Source: CAZUSC01 sp964622915 (GTDB taxonomy: Bacteria; Patescibacteriota; Andersenbacteria; UBA10190). From it: a DNA stretch of 11,357 nt. Both the position numbers and the translations under genes were made by a program. The notes under the pieces are model-generated. The model saw only the letters and a list, made by a program, of their open reading frames with translations. It searched no databases and had not been told where the DNA came from. Location: assembly GCA_964622915.1 (NCBI GenBank), contig CAZUSC010000061.1, forward strand, positions 1-11,357. Direction: 5' to 3'. Position 1 is the first letter of the stretch; every line of letters begins with the position of its first letter. This document shows, in pieces, positions 1 to 6,300 of this stretch.

Positions 1-942
1 CGGGTTGCTTACATTGGCCGCAAGGGAGCCGTGCCTCAACTGCTGCGCCAAGTAAAGGATTTACCGGAAACTGATCGAAGACAGGTCGGGAAGTTAGCCA
101 ATGAATTACGCCGGCAGCTGGAAAATGCTTTTGCCAAAAAAAAGGGAAAGTTTCAACAGGCTGAAAGTAAGACTAAGACGAATACCGTTGATGATGTCGC
201 GCTTGCCCCCGGTCATCCTAACCCGCTAACCACTACCATGCGTCGACTAATTGATATTTTTTCGGGGATGGGATTTCTCATTGTGGAAGGTCCAGAGGTA
301 GAGGAAGCGAAGTATAATTTTGACCAGCTAAACATTCCATTTGAACATCCAGCGCGTGCGGAAACGGATACTTTTTACGTAGCCAAACAAAAAGGCGATG
401 CTGATCTTGTACTGCGAACGCATGTCTCCCCGATACAAATTCGAGGAGTTCTGGAAAACAAGTTGGAGCCTCCTTTCAAAATGATGTATTTCGGACGCTG
501 CTTTCGGTCAGAGAAAACGGACGCCACACATGAGAATACTTTTCATCAATTTGAGTTCATGATGGTTGGTCAAGATTTAAACATGAGCGACCTCAAAGGA
601 GTAATTACAAAAGTTTATTCCACTTTTTTTGGCAAAGAGATAGATATTCGTTTCCGCCCTTCTTACTTCCCATTTGTAGAACCTGGCTTTGAGGTTGATG
701 TCAGCTGCGTCTTTTGCGGGCAAAAGGGCTGCCCGGTATGCAAGCATACCGGCTGGATTGAAATGGCGGGCGCGGGCATGGTTCACCCAAATGTTCTTAG
801 AAACATCAACGTTGATCCAGATAAATATACAGGGTTAGCGTGCGGGGCTGCGGTAGACCGGCTAGTTATGCTACGTCATAACATCAATGACATCAGGCTA
901 TTTTGGTCCGGCGACATTAGATTTTTAAGGCAGTTCTCATGA
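1..942 (+). CDS. pheS: Phenylalanine--tRNA ligase alpha subunit, 5' end outside the window
   Basis: Catalytic subunit of the alpha2-beta2 class II synthetase that charges tRNA-Phe in the cytoplasm. The frame is open from base 1, and the first ten codons (RVAYIGRKGA) match the family's N-terminal IGKKG-type segment. The GTG at 31 is therefore internal and the true start lies upstream. With 313 residues present against a usual 330-350, about 25-30 are missing. Motif 2 is seen as GRCFRSEKTDATHENTFHQF (about 490-550), and motif 3 as GLACGAAVDRL with its Arg kept. The common F/W-G-x-G of motif 3 is changed to C-G-A-A. A four-Cys cluster, C-x2-C-x4-C-x2-C (codons at 706, 715, 730, 739), precedes the TGWIEMAGAGMVHPN segment. 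From memory, this cluster also occurs in PheS of several other bacterial lineages. The TGA stop overlaps the pheT ATG by 4 nt (ATGA), which suggests translational coupling. Confidence 0.96.
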   Translation, partial: RVAYIGRKGAVPQLLRQVKDLPETDRRQVGKLANELRRQLENAFAKKKGKFQQAESKTKTNTVDDVALAPGHPNPLTTTMRRLIDIFSGMGFLIVEGPEVEEAKYNFDQLNIPFEHPARAETDTFYVAKQKGDADLVLRTHVSPIQIRGVLENKLEPPFKMMYFGRCFRSEKTDATHENTFHQFEFMMVGQDLNMSDLKGVITKVYSTFFGKEIDIRFRPSYFPFVEPGFEVDVSCVFCGQKGCPVCKHTGWIEMAGAGMVHPNVLRNINVDPDKYTGLACGAAVDRLVMLRHNINDIRLFWSGDIRFLRQFS

Positions 943-3302
943 AGATTTCCTACAATTGGCTAAAAGAATTGCTGCCGGATTTGCCGCAGACTCCCAAAGA
1001 GGTGGCTGATCTGCTGACCCTGCATAGTTTTGAAACCAATATAGCCGGAAAGATTGAAGTCGATCCCAATATAAAAATCGTCAGGATTACTAAGATTGAA
1101 CCGCACCCCAACGCCGATCGACTGCGTCTGGTAACAGTTTCGGATGGTGAACAAGAATTTGCGGTTGTCTGTGGAGCGCCAAATATTGAAGTGGGGCAGG
1201 TCGTACCTTATTCACCTCCAGGGGCAACTTTAAAAGATGAAGCAGGCAATGATTTTGTTGTTAAGGAGGCAACAATTCGCGGCCAGTCCAGTCCCGGCAT
1301 GCTTAATTCATTGCGTGAACTAGGACTCCATCCTAAAGAACACGGCGGTATTTGGATTTTGCCCGATGATTTACCGCTCGGCAGCAGTCTGGCCGAGCAT
1401 TTGCCGTCCGATGTCATTTTAGATGCTGATATAACGCCTAATCGTGCCCATGATGCTTTAAGTCACTTAGGAATAGCGCGGGAAGTTGCTGCTCTATTGA
1501 AATTGGCAGTTAAAGAGCCGGACCTGGCGAAAATGCCTTCTAAAAAAAGTGACTGGAAAATCTCCATTGAAAAACCAGTAGATTGTCCTCGTTACATCGC
1601 TGCAGAAATTGTGACGGCTAAAACGGCGCCTTCGCCGATGTGGCTGCAGGCTCGTTTGTTGGCGGCGGGAGGAAAGCCAAAAAATAATTTAATTGATATT
1701 ACTAATTACGTCTTGTTCGAAATCGGCAATCCGACGCATTTATTCGATTATTCGACTTTGTCAGGCAAAAGTATTGTTGTCCGCCGAGCGGACGCTGGTG
1801 AAAAAGTAACCGCTTTAGATGAGCTCGAATACCAGTTAACTCCGGATGATTTAGTGATTGCTAATCACAATAAGCCCGTTGCGATTGCCGGAATCATGGG
1901 CGGCATGGAAACGGGAGTAAAAGATAATACAGAAAACCTATTATTAGAGGTGGCCACTTTTCGCCCGTATTTAATCCAAGAAACATCCCGCCGCTTAAAT
2001 TTACGTTCAGAGTCATCCGCTCGCTTTAGCAAAGGAATCCATCCGGCGCAGGCCGCCTTAGCCGCTCGACGGGCCATTTTCCTTTTGCAGGAAGTAGCTG
2101 GCGCCACAGTGCATGCGGCTATTGATGTTTACCCGGAGCCAAAGGAACCAATTGTGATATCTTTCCGACCCAACCAGCCCTCCAAAATTGCCGGAATGGT
2201 CATTGATGCCGATGAAGCAGCAGATATCCTGCGGCGGTTGCGCTGCCAAGTAGATGACAGCAGTGAAGTATGGCAAGTGACCGTTCCGCCAGATCGGCTC
2301 GATCTTGACGCCGAGCATGACTTGGTTGAAGAAGTGGTTCGCGTAATTGGCCTGGCTAATATTCCGCGCAAAGAAGTTAAGGCCTCTCCGGCTGCTCTGC
2401 CGGGTGCAATATATTTCCGCGATCGTCTGCGCGATAATCTGGTGGCGTTGGGGTTAACAGAAACATATAACTACTCGTTCGAACCAACGGCCTATGCACA
2501 AATAATGGGGCTGAATAAGCAGCCGCATTTAGTTCTTAGTAACCCGCCCGCGCCAGAACTTGCTAACTTGCGCGTAAGCCTACTACCCGGACTATTAAGT
2601 AACCTGATTGCCAATCGAACAGTATTTCAAAAAAATGCGGGCAGAAAAGAAAGCGGATTATTTGAAACTGGGAATGTCTTTCGACCGGCATCTGAATCAG
2701 ATACATCAAGCAGCAGAGTTCCTGGAGTACAGGAAGAAGTTCATATAGCCGGTGCTTTGGTCGGCACCGTGCCGACCAGCGAAGCAATCATCCAAGCAAT
2801 TGCCGATGCCTTTAGCGTGGAAGAAGAAATTGTCGGGAAGACAGGTTCAGTAAAGAAGTTAGAGTCGGTGCAACAAAGCAAATTAAAGTATCGTCTGCCG
2901 GTAACTGTCTTTGAGTTCAATCTGTCTGAGCTTGTGTTGCATGCTGGCGAGAAAAATGTTCCCTTACCACGGGATTTCGAAGAAGCCTCGCACGCCTCGC
3001 AGGCTATGCAATTTATACCTTATAGCAAATACCCCGCGGTAGACCGCGATATTTCCATGCTCGTTGCACCCTCAACCTCACCGGAAAACGTGCAAGAAAT
3101 TATCGAGAGAGTCGGCGGCGAATTAGTGACAGACGTGGACCTTTTTGATGAATATGAGCCAGATAATCAGGACCAAAAAGGGCTGGCATTTCATATCGAA
3201 TACCAGGCCGCCGACCGCACTTTAACTGACCCGGAAGTAAACAAAATTCACGCCTCCATAATTCTGGCTCTAGAGGCCGAAATAAAGGCCCAAATACGCT
3301 AA
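939..3302 (+). CDS. pheT: Phenylalanine--tRNA ligase beta subunit
   Basis: Beta subunit of phenylalanyl-tRNA synthetase, which binds tRNA-Phe and edits mischarged Tyr. It has 787 residues, full length for the family. Domains in order: an N-terminal B1 segment (SYNWLKELLPDLP); an EMAP/OB-type tRNA-binding domain at about residues 43-155 (HPNADRLRLVTVSDG, VCGAPNI); the B3/B4 editing domain at about 210-390 (NNLIDITNYVLFEIGNPTHL); a B5 domain at about 407-480, ending in the segment RVIGLANIPRKEV; a synthetase-like, non-catalytic core at about 485-680; and a C-terminal ferredoxin-fold anticodon-binding domain from about 694 (YSKYPAVDRDISMLV). The ATG lies within the pheS stop (ATGA), the usual pheST arrangement, so coupled translation is likely. 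No strong terminator follows, and gyrB begins 84 nt downstream on the same strand. Nothing appears truncated or broken. Confidence 0.97.
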   Translation: MKISYNWLKELLPDLPQTPKEVADLLTLHSFETNIAGKIEVDPNIKIVRITKIEPHPNADRLRLVTVSDGEQEFAVVCGAPNIEVGQVVPYSPPGATLKDEAGNDFVVKEATIRGQSSPGMLNSLRELGLHPKEHGGIWILPDDLPLGSSLAEHLPSDVILDADITPNRAHDALSHLGIAREVAALLKLAVKEPDLAKMPSKKSDWKISIEKPVDCPRYIAAEIVTAKTAPSPMWLQARLLAAGGKPKNNLIDITNYVLFEIGNPTHLFDYSTLSGKSIVVRRADAGEKVTALDELEYQLTPDDLVIANHNKPVAIAGIMGGMETGVKDNTENLLLEVATFRPYLIQETSRRLNLRSESSARFSKGIHPAQAALAARRAIFLLQEVAGATVHAAIDVYPEPKEPIVISFRPNQPSKIAGMVIDADEAADILRRLRCQVDDSSEVWQVTVPPDRLDLDAEHDLVEEVVRVIGLANIPRKEVKASPAALPGAIYFRDRLRDNLVALGLTETYNYSFEPTAYAQIMGLNKQPHLVLSNPPAPELANLRVSLLPGLLSNLIANRTVFQKNAGRKESGLFETGNVFRPASESDTSSSRVPGVQEEVHIAGALVGTVPTSEAIIQAIADAFSVEEEIVGKTGSVKKLESVQQSKLKYRLPVTVFEFNLSELVLHAGEKNVPLPRDFEEASHASQAMQFIPYSKYPAVDRDISMLVAPSTSPENVQEIIERVGGELVTDVDLFDEYEPDNQDQKGLAFHIEYQAADRTLTDPEVNKIHASIILALEAEIKAQIR

Positions 3303-3309
3303 TTAGCCA

Positions 3310-3339
3310 CTGTCATTTTTCGGCTTTTTCTGCTACAAT
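3310..3339 (+). promoter_or_regulatory. Candidate promoter for gyrB
   Basis: An extended -10 element, TGC followed by TACAAT (3334-3339, 5 of 6 consensus positions), lies 18 nt after a weak -35-like CTGTCA (3310-3315, 4 of 6). Transcription would start near 3346, giving a leader of about 40 nt before the gyrB ATG. Because pheT ends only a few bases upstream, gyrB may be transcribed both from here and by read-through. The call rests on motif resemblance only. Confidence 0.45.
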
Positions 3340-3356
3340 TTGGGCATAAGAGGGGA

Positions 3357-3374
3357 GCGGAAAAAGCTTTCCGC
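3357..3374 (+). promoter_or_regulatory. Hairpin in the gyrB leader
   Basis: GCGGAAA and TTTCCGC form a perfect 7-bp stem around the loop AAGC, followed by TTATTT. It lies between a purine-rich Shine-Dalgarno-like run (AAGAGGGGAG, 3348-3357) and the ATG at 3387. It could be a weak terminator for pheST, an attenuator, or a structure that brings the purine run closer to the start codon. The T-run is too poor to call it a terminator. Confidence 0.4.
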
Positions 3375-3386
3375 TTATTTAGTTAA

Positions 3387-6300
3387 ATGTTGAAAAAGAT
3401 GGTAAAAAAGACAGATAAAAATAAGGCCAAGGCATCGTCCTACACCGCCAAGGATATTACAGTTTTGGAAGGCTTAGAGCCGGTCCGAAAGCGACCGGCT
3501 ATGTATATTGGCAGTACCGGCAAAGACGGCCTGCATCATTTGGTTTGGGAAGTTGTTGATAATAGCGTCACGTACGATACGCCAGTTTGGATACGTGAGT
3601 ACGGCCGTGCTCGCAAAGTTGCGATTGGTGAACTAATTGACAGTTACTTTGAGGCCCATCGTGAAATCATTGTTAAATCGGAAAGTGGGGAAGCGGAAAT
3701 TTTGCGAGAAGTAGATTTGGATACAGTTGCATTTTCCCCGAGCGACTATAGGCTGGCTTATCAGCCAATTTACTCGCTTATTCGCCATAAAGTTAACAGC
3801 GAAATTCTGCGCGTTAAACTGCAAGGTGGACGTACTGTAGACATCACTCCTTACCATTCACTTTTTACCTTCCGTAATGGTCGGGTGATGCCGATTGAGG
3901 GTAGTAGCTTGGCCGTGGGCGATAATGTTGTGGTGCCGCGTGTCTGGCCAGAAAATACCGAAACTATACAAGAAATTGACCTGATTGATGAGCTGCTTAA
4001 ATTAGAGGAGTCGCTAACGCGACAAGTGAAATTATACGGTGTGCGGGATGTGCTGCAAGCCGAACATGGCCGACTAGTTAAAGATATTTTGCCGGGAACA
4101 TCAGCCAAGCGGCACTATTCACAGGTTTTCGCTGACTATCGTCGATATGATTATTTGCCGTTCAATGTATTTCGTCACTTGCCAAAAGAAATACAGGCAC
4201 AGATAGAAGCAGTAGCGACTTTGGGGACAAAACGGAATAGTTTTTACCGGTTATCTCCCAAGTTACCGGTGACGCAGGAACTAATTGAATTACTCGGTTT
4301 GTATGCGGCCGAGGGATGTACCACTAAAAGTGGCGCAACTTATCGACTATCATGGAGTTTTGGCGCCCATGAGCAGCCACTTATTGCCCATACACGGAAT
4401 CTTATAAAGACAGCGTTCGGATATGATGCTGACGTACGCTATGCCCATGATTCGGCCCGTTCAGTTGTCGTCAACTGCTCATTGCTGGCACTTTTATTTG
4501 AACATATTTTTCAGGGCGGGATCCGCAGTCTACAGAAGCAGATTCCTTGGCTGGTGTGGAATGTGACGGCCAAACTACGCGAGAGATACCTTGTTGCTTA
4601 CTTGGCTGGCGATGGCCACCCCGCTTCAGTATTTACTGGACACTTGCTGGCTGGTACTTCCCCGAGCGAGGCTGAACGAAGAAAGTTCACTTTAGTAAGT
4701 GCCAGTAAAGCACTCGTATCTGACTTGACGTACCTCCTGGCTAGTTTGAACAAAACACTTTCTTGCCAAGTTCGCCGTCGCAGTGAGAACGTAAACAGTC
4801 GTTTTCTTTCTATAAAATATCATGGCCAGCCGAAAGAACCGGCGCTGGTGAATTCGCAGCTTGAAAGTTATGCAATCGATTTTTACTGGAATACAAATTC
4901 TTCGTATAACGAGCGGGTACCTTTCGCGCAAGCTGCGCGCGATATTACAAAAAGTGAATGGTCTCTTGTGCCGTACCGTGCTGCCGGTGCGGGCATTTCT
5001 CGTACAAAGCTGCAGCGCCTGGCGTCTCAGCAAAAAGTATCTTTGCGCGAAAAAACAGCCACATTTTTGCTGGGGGACCTTGGGCTTCTTAAAGTTATAT
5101 CAATTGAAACTGTGCCATATGAGCACGAATGGGTATATGACATTTCTGTACCGGAAGGAGAGAGCTTCATCGGTGGGGAGGCCCCTATTCTTTGCCACAA
5201 TTCCATTGATGAAGCGATGGCTGGCCACGCTACGAGCATTGCCGTGCAACTACTGCCGGACAGCATCCTGAAAGTAACGGACAACGGACGTGGTATTCCG
5301 GTTGATAAGCAAGCCAAAACAAAAAAATCTGCTTTAGAAACTGTGCTAACTATTTTGCACGCCGGTGGAAAGTTTGGCGGTGAAGGTTATAAAGTTTCCG
5401 GTGGTCTGCATGGCGTAGGGGTATCGGTCGTCAACGCCTTGTCAGAATGGCTAGAAGCGGAAGTGCATCGCGACGGGGGAATATATAAACAGACCTACGC
5501 CGCCGGCCACCCCAAAAGTAAAGTTAAAAAAACGGGCAGCGCTAAAGATACCGGCACCATCATCACCTTTAAGCCAGATAAAAAAATATTTGAAACAATA
5601 GTTTTTGATTGGGAATATATTTTGCAGCATTTGCGCCAGCAAGCCTACCTAACACCCGGCGTGCGGATCCGTATTACTGATGAGCGGCAGCCCAAGCAAA
5701 TGAAAACGCATACCTTTTTGTTTGAGGGCGGCATCCAGTCCTATGTTCGTCATATAAATTTGGACAAAAACATTAAGAATGAGAATATTTTTTATGTCCG
5801 TCGCGAGCTGGCCAATGATTTCTTAGTAGAAGCAGCCTTGCAGTATACCGATTCTTACAATGAATCAGTGCTCTCCTTCGCCAATAATATCCACACCGTC
5901 GAGGGCGGTACGCACCTCACCGGTTTTCGAACAGCACTGACCCGCACCATAAATGACTACTGCCGCAAAAACGGCTACTTAAAAGAAAAAGAAGAAAACC
6001 TCACGGCCGACGACGTTAAAGAAGGCTTAACGGCCATTATTAGTGTTAAGCTGCGCGACCCGCAGTTTGAAAGGCAAACCAAAGCGAAGTTGGGCACTCC
6101 CGAGATGCGCACCCTGGTCAATCAAGTTCTGACCGAATCTTTTGCCGCTTTCTTGGAAGAAAATCCTCGGGACGCGCGGTCAATTGTTGAGAAGGTCGCC
6201 CTGGCCGCCAAGGCGCGCCTAGCCGCCCGGGCAGCGCGTGATACTGTTTTGCGAAAAGGGGCACTGGACGGCTTTGCCTTGCCCGGCAAGTTAGCAGACT

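Noticed and set aside
31..33. GTG at 31 as the start of pheS
   Set aside because: The ten codons before it are open and match the conserved N-terminal PheS segment, so the gene runs in from before the window.
706..741. Four-Cys zinc-ribbon-like cluster in PheS
   Set aside because: It is eye-catching but, as I recall, common in PheS of several bacterial groups just before the TGW-E segment, so not novel.
4861..5271. A 136-codon plus-strand frame overlapping intein 1
   Set aside because: It lies in another frame of the intein and adjoining extein and shows no family motif; it is a shadow.
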